NCBI GenBank assembly: GCA_910587545.1
Contig: CAJUMI010000014.1
Location: forward strand, 1 to 41,634
DNA: 41,634 bases
Reading direction: 5' to 3'
Source of the DNA: an uncultured Muribaculaceae bacterium
GTDB lineage: Bacteria; Bacteroidota; Bacteroidia; Bacteroidales; Muribaculaceae
Shown here: positions 15,533 through 24,003 of the stretch, piece after piece
Layout of the letters: each line of letters starts with the position of its first letter
Position numbering within the stretch: position 1 is the first letter of the stretch
The notes under the pieces: model-generated
Seen by the model: only the letters and a program-made list of their open reading frames with translations
Told to the model about the DNA's origin: nothing
The model's database searches: none
Made by a program: the position numbers and the translations under genes

Positions 15533-16912
15533 TTAGCGTCCGCCGCCGAGAGCCTGGTATAGGTTGATGAATGCGCGGGCCTGCGACAGGCGGCTTGAGA
15601 TGAACGACGTCTGAGCTCCGAGCAGGCTCTGCTGTGCGGTAAGCACTTCGAGATATGTGCCTGTGGAGTACTGAAGAAGATCCTGGGTGTATTCTACCGA
15701 TTTCTCGAGGTTTTGGACCTGCTCGATGAGAAGGAGTTCTTTCTCGGCGCTCTTCTGATAGACAGTTAGTGCGTCGCTGACTTCGGCAGAGGCGTTGAGC
15801 AGAGCGTACTCGAAGTTGTTCATCGCCTGTTTCTGCTGGGCTTTGGCCGCCTCGAGGCCGGCGATGTTCTGGCCGCGGGCAAACAGCGGCATGGTGAGTG
15901 ATCCGGCAAGCTGATAGAACCAGTCTCCGGGGTTCTTGACGAATGACCCGAGCAGGTTGGTGAAGCCGCCGTTGGCTGTGATCGACAGCCCGGGGTAGAA
16001 TGCGGCGCGCGCCGAGTTGGTTGCGTAGTAAGCCACGGCGAGGGCCTCTTCAGCAGCTTCGACGTCGGGACGTGAGGCAAGTTCGGCCATAGGAATGGCG
16101 CTTCTCACGATTTCGGGTGTCTTGAAGTCAAGAGTCGAGGTGATGTTCCAGTTCTGAGGCATCTCGTTGAGGAGCAGTGACATTGTGTTGTTGAGCTGGT
16201 CGAGCTGAACCTCGAGGTCGGTTATCGACGCCTGGATGCTGTAATATTGTGCTGCAGACTGAACGACAGCGGCTTCGGTGACGCGGCCGGCAAGCTTGAG
16301 GTTCTTCATCACCTCGACGCTCTCGCCCCAGCTTCTGGCCGTCGAGCGTGAAAGCTCGAGCTGGCTGTTGACGGCTGCGATGGCATAATAATTGTATGCT
16401 ACGGCAGAAATGATCTGCGAGCGAGTGGCGCGAGCATAGGCCTCGCTCATGCGATAGGCAGCCTCGGCATTGCGTTTGCGGTTGAGGGTCTTGCCGAAGA
16501 TATCGATCTCCCAGCTGACCTGGGCGGGTAGCTGATAGGTCCAGCTGATGTCACTGCCGGCATATGATGATCCGGCTCCGTTAGGCGCGAGCGCCACGGA
16601 TGGAAGGTAGCTCAGACGTGCGCCTTTCATCTGCGCGTGGGCGATGTCGACGTTGAGTTTGGCGTTTCTGAGATCCTTGTTGTTGGTCAGAGCGCGATTG
16701 ATCAGATCTACAAGCACGGGATCGGTGAATACATTTTCCCACAGCAGATTACCGAAGGCGGCAGAGTCGGCGGGAGCTTTACGGGCCTCGGCGTAGGCGC
16801 GAGTGAGCGCCGACGTCTGAGGTGTTTCGTATTTTTTATATATGTGGCAGCCTGAAAGGAGAACGGCAGAGCCGGCAACCATTGCCACAGCGGATATTTT
16901 TCTTATTAACAT
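15533..16912 (-). CDS. RND efflux outer-membrane factor (TolC/OprM/NodT family lipoprotein)
   Basis: A 459-residue lipoprotein: MLIRKISAVAMVAGSAVLLS then the lipobox LSGC (Cys22). Two OEP repeats of about 200 residues follow, rich in long amphipathic helices (for example NRALTNNKDLRNAKLNVDI near residue 75 and LEVLTAQQSLLGAQTS near 425), with the barrel strands between. It forms the trimeric outer-membrane exit duct of a tripartite pump. It follows the RND permease by 17 bp, the standard adaptor-pump-duct order, and precedes lpxA by 34 bp. Confidence 0.93.
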   Translation of the reverse strand: MLIRKISAVAMVAGSAVLLSGCHIYKKYETPQTSALTRAYAEARKAPADSAAFGNLLWENVFTDPVLVDLINRALTNNKDLRNAKLNVDIAHAQMKGARLSYLPSVALAPNGAGSSYAGSDISWTYQLPAQVSWEIDIFGKTLNRKRNAEAAYRMSEAYARATRSQIISAVAYNYYAIAAVNSQLELSRSTARSWGESVEVMKNLKLAGRVTEAAVVQSAAQYYSIQASITDLEVQLDQLNNTMSLLLNEMPQNWNITSTLDFKTPEIVRSAIPMAELASRPDVEAAEEALAVAYYATNSARAAFYPGLSITANGGFTNLLGSFVKNPGDWFYQLAGSLTMPLFARGQNIAGLEAAKAQQKQAMNNFEYALLNASAEVSDALTVYQKSAEKELLLIEQVQNLEKSVEYTQDLLQYSTGTYLEVLTAQQSLLGAQTSFISSRLSQARAFINLYQALGGGR

Positions 16913-16929
16913 TTGGATAGAAAGTGTGA

Positions 16930-19900
16930 TTAGTGGGTATACTGTTCGATTTCAGTCTCGATGTTACCTCCGGCTTCTTCGTCCTTCCATGTGATAGGTT
17001 TGATCTTTTCCTGAATGATCTCGAACACACAGAACAACGCCGGCACGAAGAAAATCTGGAGCACCATGCCGATAAGCATACCGCCGACAGATCCCGTGCC
17101 GAGAGCGCGGTTGCCGTTGGCGCCTACACCGGTGGAAAGCATCATCGGGAGAAGGCCGATAACCATAGCGAGCGAGGTCATGAGGATCGGTCGCAGACGG
17201 GCGGCGGCTCCGGCAACGGCTGCGTTGAAGATGCTCATGCCGGTCTTGCGGCGTTCGAGCGCGAATTCGACGATAAGGATCGCGTTCTTTGCAAGAAGGC
17301 CGATAAGCATGATGAGGGCTATCTGGAGATAGATGTTGTTGGAGATGCCGAAGATGTCAGCAAAGATGAATGCGCCCATCAGACCGAAAGGTACGGACAG
17401 GATCACCGCCCAGGGGAGAAGGTAGCTTTCGTACTGGGCCGACAGCAGCAGATAGACGAAGAGCAGACACAGACCGAAGATCACGGCAGTCGAGCTTCCC
17501 GATGACGAACTGGCCTCTTCGCGTGTCATGCCGGCGTATTCATAGCTGTAGCCCTGAGGCAGAGACTGGGCTGCCACGCGTTCGATGGCGGCGATGGCGT
17601 CGCCCGACGAGTATCCCGAATTAGGAGTACCTGATACGGATATCGAGTTAAACAGGTTGAAGCGGTTGAGAAGGTCAGGACCGTAGATGCGTGTCAGTTT
17701 GACAAAGTTTTCGATCGATGCCATTTCAGCTCCGTTGCGTATCTTGATGGCCTTGAGTGTCTCGGGGCTTACGCGGCTCTCCGGATTGGCCTGCATCATG
17801 ACGCGGTAGATCTTGCCGAAGCGGTTGAAGTTGGACACATACATGCCGCCGTAGTATCCCTGCAGGGTGGAGAGGATGGTCGACGGGCTGATGCCGGCCT
17901 GTTTGCACTTGGCCGCGTCGATGTCGATGAGATACTGGGGGAAGGTGGGGTTGAATGTGGTGTAGGCCATCTGGATCTCGGGCTGGGCATTGAGCTGGCC
18001 GAGGAAAGCCTGGACTACCGAATAGAAGCGGTTGATATCTCCGCCGGTCTTGTCCTGCATCTTGAGTTCAAAACCGTTGGTCACAGAGTAGCCGGTGATC
18101 ATTGGAGGAGCAAAGAATACGACACGGCCGTCCTTGATTTTTGACGACAGGTAGTAGAGCTGTTGGATGACGTCGTTGACACTTTCGCCTTTGCCGCGCT
18201 CGTCCCAGTTCTTGAGCTTGATCAGGAGTGTGCCGTAAGTCGCGCCCTGGCCGGCGAGGAATGAGTAGCCGTTGATGGTTTCGCAGAGTCGGACGGCGGG
18301 GATGCTCATGACGATTTTCTCGAGTTCGTCAAGCACCTCGGTGGTGCGTTCCTGAGAGGTGCCGGCCGGCATGTCGACCATACCGAACATGAAGCCTGTG
18401 TCTTCGTCGGGCACCATGGCGCTCGGAGTGCGTGCCATAAGCCATACGAGGATGGCGATAGAGATGACCACTGTGGCGAATGAGGTAATTTTGTGACGGC
18501 TGCACCAGCTGACAAGTTTCTTGTAGTGCTCGAGCATGCCGTTGTAGCCTTTTTCGAACGCGTCGTGGAAGCGCTTGCTGAACAGGCCTAAAACCGCGAG
18601 GATTGCGACTGCCACGGCGATACAGCCTTCGATAATATTTTCGAATGAAAACCAGTGGGCGATCATGAAATAGATCGTAGCGCAGAGCAGAATTAAGGTC
18701 ACGATCGGCGGGAAGTTGATGCTGAATGAGCGTTTGTAGCGTTTGACGACGGCTTCGCCTGCGGCTGCATAAGCTTTGCTCATGCGTTCGCCGAGTTTTT
18801 CTTCCGACTTATGAGGTTTGAGGAATATCGCGCAAAGTGCCGGCGAAAGGGTGAGGGCGTTGACAGCCGAGAAGCCGATCGCTATGGCCATCGTCAGACC
18901 GAACTGCTGATAGAACACACCTGCTGTGCCGGGCATGAACGACACGGGGATGAACACAAGCATCATGACGAGGGTGATTGACACAAGGGCTCCTGCGATC
19001 TCGTTCATGGCGTCGATTGAGGCGCGGCGTGCAGATGAGTAGCCCTGGTCGAGCTTGGCGTGGACGGCCTCGACTACCACAATCGCGTCGTCGACCACAA
19101 TCGCGATAGCAAGCACGAGAGCCGAGAGGGTGATGAGGTTGATCGAGAACCCGATAAGGTTAAGCACGAAGAATGTGCCGACAAGTGCGACAGGAATGGC
19201 GATAGCCGGAATGATGGTCGAGCGTATGTCGGCGAGGAACACATATACTACAAGGAACACAAGCACGAAGGCCTCGATGAGCGTACGGATCACATTGTTG
19301 ATCGAAGCATAGAGGAATTCGTTGTTGTTCATAGGAATATCGAATTCGAGTCCCTTGGGCAGATCTTTCTTGAGTTCATCGACGGTTGAAAGAACGTCGT
19401 TGATGATACGGGTGGCGTTAGAGCCTGCGGTCTGGAACACCATGGCCATTGATGATGGATGACCGTTGGCCTTGTTGTGGAAACCGTAGGTCACGCGTCC
19501 GAGTTCGATCTCGGCAATATCCTTGAGGTAAAGGACTTCGCCTGTGTCGCTTGCGCGGATGACGATGTTGCCGAATTCTTCAGGCGTAGTCAGACGTCCG
19601 CGGTAGCGCATCGTGTACTGGAATGACTGGTTGCCCTGTTCGCCGAACGCACCGGGAGCGGCTTCGACGTTCTGTTCGGCGAGAGCGGCGGCAACATCGG
19701 TCGGCATCAGATTGTACTGGGCCATCACTTCGGGTTTGAGCCATACACGCATCGAATAGTCTGCGCCGAATGACATGACATCGCCTACGCCCGAAATACG
19801 CTGGATCACAGGAACGACGTTGATCTTCATGTAGTTGTCGAGGAATTCCTCGTTATAGTTTCCGGTGGTGTCGACGAGCGAGACACCCACGAGCATTGAT

Positions 19901-20304
19901 GTCTGACGTTTCTGGGTGAGGACGCCGACCTGGTTTACTTCTGAAGGAAGAAGGTTGGCCGCCTTGGACACGCGGTTCTGAACGTCAACCGCTGCCATGT
20001 CGGGGTCGAAGCCCTGTTCGAAGGTGACAGTGATTGTGGCCGAACCGGTGTTTGTGGCTGTGGATGTGATATATTGCATGCCTTCGGCACCGTTGATCGA
20101 CTCTTCGAGAGGAGCGATGACAGAGTTGAGCACGGCTTGAGCATTGGCGCCATTGTAGGTCGTGGATACGGAAATGGTAGGGGGCGCTATGTCGGGATAC
20201 TGGGTGATAGGCAGCGAGACGAGGCCGATCAGACCCAGCAGCACGATGAAGATCGAGATCACCGTCGACAGCACCGGGCGGTTAATAAATGTATCGAGTT
20301 TCAT
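16930..20304 (-). CDS. RND (HAE1/AcrB family) multidrug efflux permease
   Basis: A 1124-residue inner-membrane proton-drug antiporter. It opens with MKLDTFINRPVLSTVISIFI (TM1 from residue 11). The proton-relay Asp pair Asp405-Asp406 lies in TM4 (VLAIAIVVDDAIVVVE), and the TM10 Lys is in LLAKNAILIVEFA. Two large periplasmic loops hold porter and docking domains. It pumps hydrophobic compounds (drugs, bile salts, detergents) from the periplasm and inner membrane through the adaptor and duct encoded on either side. AcrB is about 1050 residues. The extra length is mainly between TM6 and TM7 (about 505-590), with two hydrophobic stretches (532-549 and 556-574) where AcrB has only a cytoplasmic helix. 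Gaps to its neighbours are 49 bp and 17 bp, giving one operon. Confidence 0.95.
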   Translation of the reverse strand: MKLDTFINRPVLSTVISIFIVLLGLIGLVSLPITQYPDIAPPTISVSTTYNGANAQAVLNSVIAPLEESINGAEGMQYITSTATNTGSATITVTFEQGFDPDMAAVDVQNRVSKAANLLPSEVNQVGVLTQKRQTSMLVGVSLVDTTGNYNEEFLDNYMKINVVPVIQRISGVGDVMSFGADYSMRVWLKPEVMAQYNLMPTDVAAALAEQNVEAAPGAFGEQGNQSFQYTMRYRGRLTTPEEFGNIVIRASDTGEVLYLKDIAEIELGRVTYGFHNKANGHPSSMAMVFQTAGSNATRIINDVLSTVDELKKDLPKGLEFDIPMNNNEFLYASINNVIRTLIEAFVLVFLVVYVFLADIRSTIIPAIAIPVALVGTFFVLNLIGFSINLITLSALVLAIAIVVDDAIVVVEAVHAKLDQGYSSARRASIDAMNEIAGALVSITLVMMLVFIPVSFMPGTAGVFYQQFGLTMAIAIGFSAVNALTLSPALCAIFLKPHKSEEKLGERMSKAYAAAGEAVVKRYKRSFSINFPPIVTLILLCATIYFMIAHWFSFENIIEGCIAVAVAILAVLGLFSKRFHDAFEKGYNGMLEHYKKLVSWCSRHKITSFATVVISIAILVWLMARTPSAMVPDEDTGFMFGMVDMPAGTSQERTTEVLDELEKIVMSIPAVRLCETINGYSFLAGQGATYGTLLIKLKNWDERGKGESVNDVIQQLYYLSSKIKDGRVVFFAPPMITGYSVTNGFELKMQDKTGGDINRFYSVVQAFLGQLNAQPEIQMAYTTFNPTFPQYLIDIDAAKCKQAGISPSTILSTLQGYYGGMYVSNFNRFGKIYRVMMQANPESRVSPETLKAIKIRNGAEMASIENFVKLTRIYGPDLLNRFNLFNSISVSGTPNSGYSSGDAIAAIERVAAQSLPQGYSYEYAGMTREEASSSSGSSTAVIFGLCLLFVYLLLSAQYESYLLPWAVILSVPFGLMGAFIFADIFGISNNIYLQIALIMLIGLLAKNAILIVEFALERRKTGMSIFNAAVAGAAARLRPILMTSLAMVIGLLPMMLSTGVGANGNRALGTGSVGGMLIGMVLQIFFVPALFCVFEIIQEKIKPITWKDEEAGGNIETEIEQYTH

Positions 20305-20353
20305 TATTTGTTATAATTGAACTGATTGTCTAACGTATTAGAATGAAATTTTT

Positions 20354-21520
20354 TTACTGAGCCTGCCGTTCTTCGGCGCCGGTTGCCTTGGCGGCGTGAT
20401 CGACGGGGTTGACGGGCATGTCGCCGCGGACACTTGTGCCTACACCTTCGATGACAATGCGGTCGCCGGGCTTGAGGCCTTCGGTAACGACATATTCCTT
20501 ACCGTTATTGACGGGAAGTATCTTGATGGGGGTTGTTACAGTGATATTGGAATCGTTGAGCGTGAACACGTATTTGAGGTCCTGAAGCTCAAAAGTGGCT
20601 TTCTGGGGGATGATTATGGCGTCGCGGACAGAGACGGGGATTGAAATCTGGGCTGTGTTGCCGCTACGGAGCATGCCTGAGGGATTGTCGAAGATGGCGC
20701 GAACGCTTGCCGAACCTGTGGTGTTGTCGATCACGCCGGATACAGTGGCGACTTTGCCTTCGAGGGGATATTTTGTTCCGTTGGCGAGGGTGAGTTTGAC
20801 CGGAGGCATAGCCGCAATGGCTTCGTTGAGCGATTTTGTGCCGCCGTCAGTGAGTTCCAGGATGTCTTTCTCGTTGAGAGAGAAGTATGCGTAGACGTCG
20901 GAGTTGTCGCTGACAGTGGTCAGTGGCTGGGCCGATGAAGGGGACGCGAGCGAGCCTTCGCGGTTGGGGATTGTGCCTACTACGCCATCGCTTGGGGCAG
21001 TTACTGTGGTGTAGGCGAGGTTTTTGCGTGCGTTGGTCAGTGCGGCCTGAGCCTGCGACAGCTGTGCTTTGGCCTGACTGAGCTGATTGGCGGCCATCTG
21101 CCATTCGTATTCGCTGATGATGTTTTTGTCAAGAAGATGACGTTTATTGCCTTCGGTGAGTTGTGCGGTCGCTACGGCTGTCTTGGCTGAGTTGACAGCG
21201 GCCTCGGCCTGATCGACGGCAGCCTGATACTGCACCTGGTCGATTGTAAAAAGAACCTGGCCTTTGTGGACGGCCTGTCCTTCGTCAACGTGTACTTTGG
21301 TGATGAAACCGGTTACCTGCGGACGGATTGCGATATCGGTCTTGCCTTTGATTGTGGCCGGATAGTTGTGGTTGAGTTCGCTGTCGGCGTTCTGTACCGT
21401 AAGTACTGCAAGCGAGGGTGCGGTTGCCTGGGGAGCCTGCTGTTTGCTTCCGCATGAGTGGAGCGAGAGAGCGGCTACGGCTAATGACATGCAAGTCAAC
21501 TTAGACACTTTAATCTTCAT
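20354..21520 (-). CDS. RND efflux periplasmic adaptor (AcrA/MFP family lipoprotein)
   Basis: A 388-residue membrane-fusion protein with a lipoprotein signal (MKIKVSKLTCMSLAVAALSL, lipobox LHSC, Cys23). In order it has the biotinyl-lipoyl-like half motif (GFITKVHVDEGQAVHKGQ, about 70-88), an alpha-helical hairpin of Ala/Gln-rich coiled coil (about 100-165) that contacts the duct, the second lipoyl half, a beta-barrel domain and a membrane-proximal domain. It bridges the RND pump and outer-membrane duct. It is the first gene of the acrA-acrB-oprM-lpxA-like operon, with a -7 box 65 nt upstream. No local repressor gene is visible. Confidence 0.93.
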   Translation of the reverse strand: MKIKVSKLTCMSLAVAALSLHSCGSKQQAPQATAPSLAVLTVQNADSELNHNYPATIKGKTDIAIRPQVTGFITKVHVDEGQAVHKGQVLFTIDQVQYQAAVDQAEAAVNSAKTAVATAQLTEGNKRHLLDKNIISEYEWQMAANQLSQAKAQLSQAQAALTNARKNLAYTTVTAPSDGVVGTIPNREGSLASPSSAQPLTTVSDNSDVYAYFSLNEKDILELTDGGTKSLNEAIAAMPPVKLTLANGTKYPLEGKVATVSGVIDNTTGSASVRAIFDNPSGMLRSGNTAQISIPVSVRDAIIIPQKATFELQDLKYVFTLNDSNITVTTPIKILPVNNGKEYVVTEGLKPGDRIVIEGVGTSVRGDMPVNPVDHAAKATGAEERQAQ

Positions 21521-21584
21521 GTTTTAATTGGAATGAAATTGTTTGTTCTATACTATGTTACTTTTTCTATCTATTTTAACGGTG

Positions 21585-21592
21585 CAAAGTTA
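21585..21592 (-). promoter_or_regulatory. -7 box (TAACTTTG) for the efflux operon
   Basis: The reverse complement reads TAACTTTG; the start near 21577 leaves a leader of about 57 nt before the ATG at 21520. Confidence 0.55.
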
Positions 21593-21795
21593 GCTAAAAA
21601 ACACAGGTTAATTGTGGAATAAACAGACAGTGAATTGGTGAAAAACAGAACAGCCGAGCAAAAAAATGCTAAAAAACATATTTTTTTATTTTTTTATTTG
21701 CTCAATATGTATTATAGACCGGATGTGTGAGTCTGGTATTGTCTTCAGGCAGGAATGTAATGAGGCAGGGTGTTTTAGCAGGTATTATTAAAGCA

Positions 21796-21829
21796 GCGGG
21801 GAGAAGACCACCGGTGGTCTTCTCCCCGC
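21796..21829 (-). terminator. Terminator of the rpsU-xer-hpf cluster
   Basis: A perfect 34-bp palindrome: 21796-21812 (GCGGGGAGAAGACCACC) is the exact reverse complement of 21813-21829. On the minus strand it lies 15 nt past the hpf stop and is followed by GCTGCTTTAATAA, a weak T-tract. Confidence 0.7.
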
Positions 21830-21844
21830 AATGTATGGATGCTG

Positions 21845-22138
21845 TTATTTTTTTTGTTTTAGTTTCTCGAGCTGGCGGTCGATCGCCTCAAGTGCGAGAT
21901 CGACGGCCTCTTCAAAACTGTCAGCCACTTTGGTTGCGACGACGTCTTCATGCTGCGGCACGGCAATCTTGATGATAACCTCTTTGTTCATGGCTGTTTC
22001 AGGTTTGATGACTCTGAGGTTTACATCTGCCCCGACGACATTTTCATTTCGTCGCACGAGTTTGTCTATTTTCTTGTTTATGAATGATTCGAGGCGTTCA
22101 GAGATCTCGAAGTGGATGGCTTGAATTCTAACTTCCAT
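21845..22138 (-). CDS. hpf: Ribosome hibernation-promoting factor, HPF/RaiA short form
   Basis: A 97-residue basic protein of the HPF/YfiA family that binds the decoding centre of idle 30S subunits in stationary phase. It starts MEVRIQAIHFEISERLESFINKKI, the usual beta-alpha opening. VRRNENVVGADVNLRV and the helix DSFEEAVDLALEAIDRQLEKLKQKK follow, with the conserved Asp/Glu-Ala-Ile-Asp stretch and Lys-rich tail. The C-terminal dimerisation domain of long HPF is absent. It lies 3 bp after the xer recombinase gene and is followed by a terminator, so it is the last gene of a cluster with rpsU. Confidence 0.92.
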   Translation of the reverse strand: MEVRIQAIHFEISERLESFINKKIDKLVRRNENVVGADVNLRVIKPETAMNKEVIIKIAVPQHEDVVATKVADSFEEAVDLALEAIDRQLEKLKQKK

Positions 22139-22141
22139 AAT

Positions 22142-23062
22142 TTATCCTCCTGATTTTTGTGCACGCGGGTGTGCGAGTTTGTAATTGGTTAAAAGTTCTC
22201 GATAAGAAAGATGTGTATATATCTGGGTTGTAGACAGAGATTGATGCCCGAGCAACTGTTGGACGGCAGTGATGTCGGCGCCGTTGTTCAGCATGTCGGT
22301 GGCGAAAGAGTGGCGGAGAACGTGGGGCGAGCACTTCGAGGCGCTGACTCTGCCCTCGAGTGTGTCGTGGACGATCGTGTAGATCAGGCGGCGGTAAAGC
22401 TGCCGGCCGTCGGGTCTCACAAAGAAATGGACTGAGGTGTCCGAGCCTGTGGTTTCGGAGCGTAAACGACGGTAATCTATGATCAGTTCTCTCATCTCTT
22501 TTCCGAACGGTATGATTCTTTCCTTATTACGTTTTCCGAGTACTTTTAGTTCGCCGCGTCCGAGGTTAATGTCTGCGTCGAGCAGCTCCATGAGTTCGGA
22601 GCAACGCATGCCGGTAGAGTAGAACATGTCGACTATAAGGTGGTTGCGGAGTTCGATGAAGTCGTTGTGGTCGAAATCACCGTCAAGAATTTTTTCGGTC
22701 TGTTCGGGCCTGATGAATGTCGGCAGGCGTTTGGGCATTCTTGATGTCGAAAGTTCTGCTGCAGGATTTGATTTCAGTCCGTGGCGTCGCATGAGATATT
22801 TATAGAATGCGCGCAAGGACTGGATCTTGCGGCGTATCGATCTGGCCGACACGCCTTCTTCGGCCATGAATGAGATCCAGAGTCTTATGTCGTTGATGGA
22901 TACGAGTTCCGGGTTTGGTCTGTCGGATGTGCGTCTGCAGTCTGCCAGCCCGCTTGATGCCGCGAAATCATACCATTGCCGTAGATCCGTACCATATGAC
23001 AAAACGGTGTGATCTGAAAGATTCAGTTCACACCGTAAATATGTTAAAAAGGCATCTATCAT
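22142..23062 (-). CDS. xerC: Tyrosine recombinase, XerC/XerD family
   Basis: A 306-residue site-specific recombinase. The N-terminal SAM-like core-binding domain spans about 1-105 (FLTYLRCELNLSDHTVLSYGTDL, RKIQSLRAFYKYL). The catalytic domain has the full active site: Arg153 in STGMRCSEL, Lys177 in LGKRNKER, His247 and Arg250 in HVLRHSF, His273 in LLGHQSLSTTQIY, and nucleophile Tyr282. It resolves chromosome dimers at dif with a partner Xer. The position between rpsU and hpf is, as I recall, conserved Bacteroidetes synteny, so this is a housekeeping Xer and not an element integrase. XerC versus XerD cannot be settled from sequence alone. Confidence 0.9.
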   Translation of the reverse strand: MIDAFLTYLRCELNLSDHTVLSYGTDLRQWYDFAASSGLADCRRTSDRPNPELVSINDIRLWISFMAEEGVSARSIRRKIQSLRAFYKYLMRRHGLKSNPAAELSTSRMPKRLPTFIRPEQTEKILDGDFDHNDFIELRNHLIVDMFYSTGMRCSELMELLDADINLGRGELKVLGKRNKERIIPFGKEMRELIIDYRRLRSETTGSDTSVHFFVRPDGRQLYRRLIYTIVHDTLEGRVSASKCSPHVLRHSFATDMLNNGADITAVQQLLGHQSLSTTQIYTHLSYRELLTNYKLAHPRAQKSGG

Positions 23063-23153
23063 CGTCCGTATTGCTTAACTGCCCGATATGCTCGGGCTCA
23101 CGGAGCGAAGATAATGAATCCTTTTTATGCGGCCAAATAAAAATGCGAAAAAA

Positions 23154-23345
23154 TTAATCTTCGACAGAGCGGAGTTTCTGAACGTAAACCGCCTTCATCA
23201 TTTTTTTGCGGTTTGTCACAGACGGCTTCTGGAAAGCCTGACGGCTGCGAAGTTCTTTAACGATGCCGGTTTTTTCAAATTTTCTTTTGAATTTTTTGAG
23301 AGCTCTTTCGATGTTTTCGCCTTCTTTTACTTGTACGATAATCAT
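23154..23345 (-). CDS. rpsU: 30S ribosomal protein bS21
   Basis: A 63-residue, very basic protein with the bS21 pattern: MIIVQVKEGENIERALKKFKR, then KTGIVKELRSRQAFQKPS, then NRKKMMKAVY. It belongs to the small-subunit platform near the anti-Shine-Dalgarno sequence. In Bacteroidetes bS21 helps to sequester the anti-SD, which fits the lack of SD sites across the window. It is the first gene of the rpsU-xer-hpf cluster; 91 bp separate it from xer, including a small hairpin (GCCCGA/TCGGGC, 23081-23097) and a near-consensus -7 (TATCTTCG on the minus strand, 23106-23113) that could drive xer separately. Confidence 0.95.
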   Translation of the reverse strand: MIIVQVKEGENIERALKKFKRKFEKTGIVKELRSRQAFQKPSVTNRKKMMKAVYVQKLRSVED

Positions 23346-23397
23346 ATTAGGGTTAAATATTTGAGTTTGTTTATATTCTTTTTCTTGTTTTGCGCGG

Positions 23398-23405
23398 CAA
23401 AATTA
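23398..23405 (-). promoter_or_regulatory. -7 box (TAATTTTG) for rpsU
   Basis: The reverse complement reads TAATTTTG, matching TAnnTTTG, giving a leader of about 45 nt. Just upstream is a 10-bp inverted repeat (23426-23435 with 23441-23450, AAAACTTTTG), perhaps a weak terminator for the preceding gene. Confidence 0.5.
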
Positions 23406-23471
23406 AGAATAGTTTTTCATTTGGCAAAACTTTTGAGCAACAAAAGTTTTACGGCAGAGGAATTTTATGCC

Positions 23472-23993
23472 TCATTTTTCCGGGTCATACCACTTGGAGT
23501 ACATCAGGTAATTGCGGGCGATTTTCTGGTTTATCTCCTTGCTCTGCGCCGGGTCGACCATCTTGATGAATTTTGCAGGCGCACCGCCCCATAGTTCGTT
23601 GGGGCCTATTTTGGTGCGGGAAAGTACTACGGCTCCGGCGGCGACGATCGCGCCTTCGCCTACTTCGGCGTCGTCCATTACTACCGATCCCATGCCGATC
23701 AGAGCGAGATCGTGGATCTTTGCGCCGTGGATGGTGACGTTGTGGCCTATCGAGACATCGTTGCCGATCTCAATGGTCGATTTCTGATAGAGGGTGTGGA
23801 GAACCGATCCGTCCTGGATATTGACGCGATCGCCTATTCTGATGGAGTTTACGTCGCCGCGCAGAACGGTGTTGAACCATATGCTGCAGCCGTCGCCCAT
23901 CACGACATCACCGATGATGGTGGCGTTTTCGGCGAGAAAGCATTCTTCGCCGATTTGAGGCGTGAAGCCTCTTACGGGTATTATCAGTGCCAT
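23472..23993 (-). CDS. Gamma-carbonic anhydrase family protein (YrdA-like)
   Basis: A 173-residue left-handed beta-helix protein with hexapeptide repeats (IGDVVMGDGCSIW onward). The three metal-binding histidines of the gamma-carbonic anhydrase fold are present: His66 (GSVLH), His84 and His89 (SIGHNVTIHG). RGDVNSIRIGDRVNIQDG holds the Arg and Gln/Asp contacts between trimer subunits. The C-terminus forms a helix (AQSKEINQKIARNYLMYSKWY). YrdA-type homologues often show little or no carbonic anhydrase activity, so reversible CO2 hydration is only a possible role. The start lies 10 bp after the pepP stop, indicating a shared transcript. Confidence 0.88.
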   Translation of the reverse strand: MALIIPVRGFTPQIGEECFLAENATIIGDVVMGDGCSIWFNTVLRGDVNSIRIGDRVNIQDGSVLHTLYQKSTIEIGNDVSIGHNVTIHGAKIHDLALIGMGSVVMDDAEVGEGAIVAAGAVVLSRTKIGPNELWGGAPAKFIKMVDPAQSKEINQKIARNYLMYSKWYDPEK

Positions 23994-24003
23994 TGGGGGT
24001 GTT

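Larger units (their letters stand above)
21521..21844. other. 324-bp region between hpf and the efflux operon
   Basis: It contains the efflux-operon promoter (21585-21592) and the hpf terminator (21796-21829). Between them is an AT-rich stretch with A/T runs (21655-21705) that could be an UP-like or bent segment. I see no gene, and no inverted repeat typical of a TetR operator apart from the terminator. Confidence 0.5.

Noticed and set aside
23426..23450. 10-bp inverted repeat as a firm terminator for the gamma-carbonic anhydrase gene
   Set aside because: The stem is AT-rich and lacks a T-tract on the minus strand; kept only as a note under the rpsU promoter.
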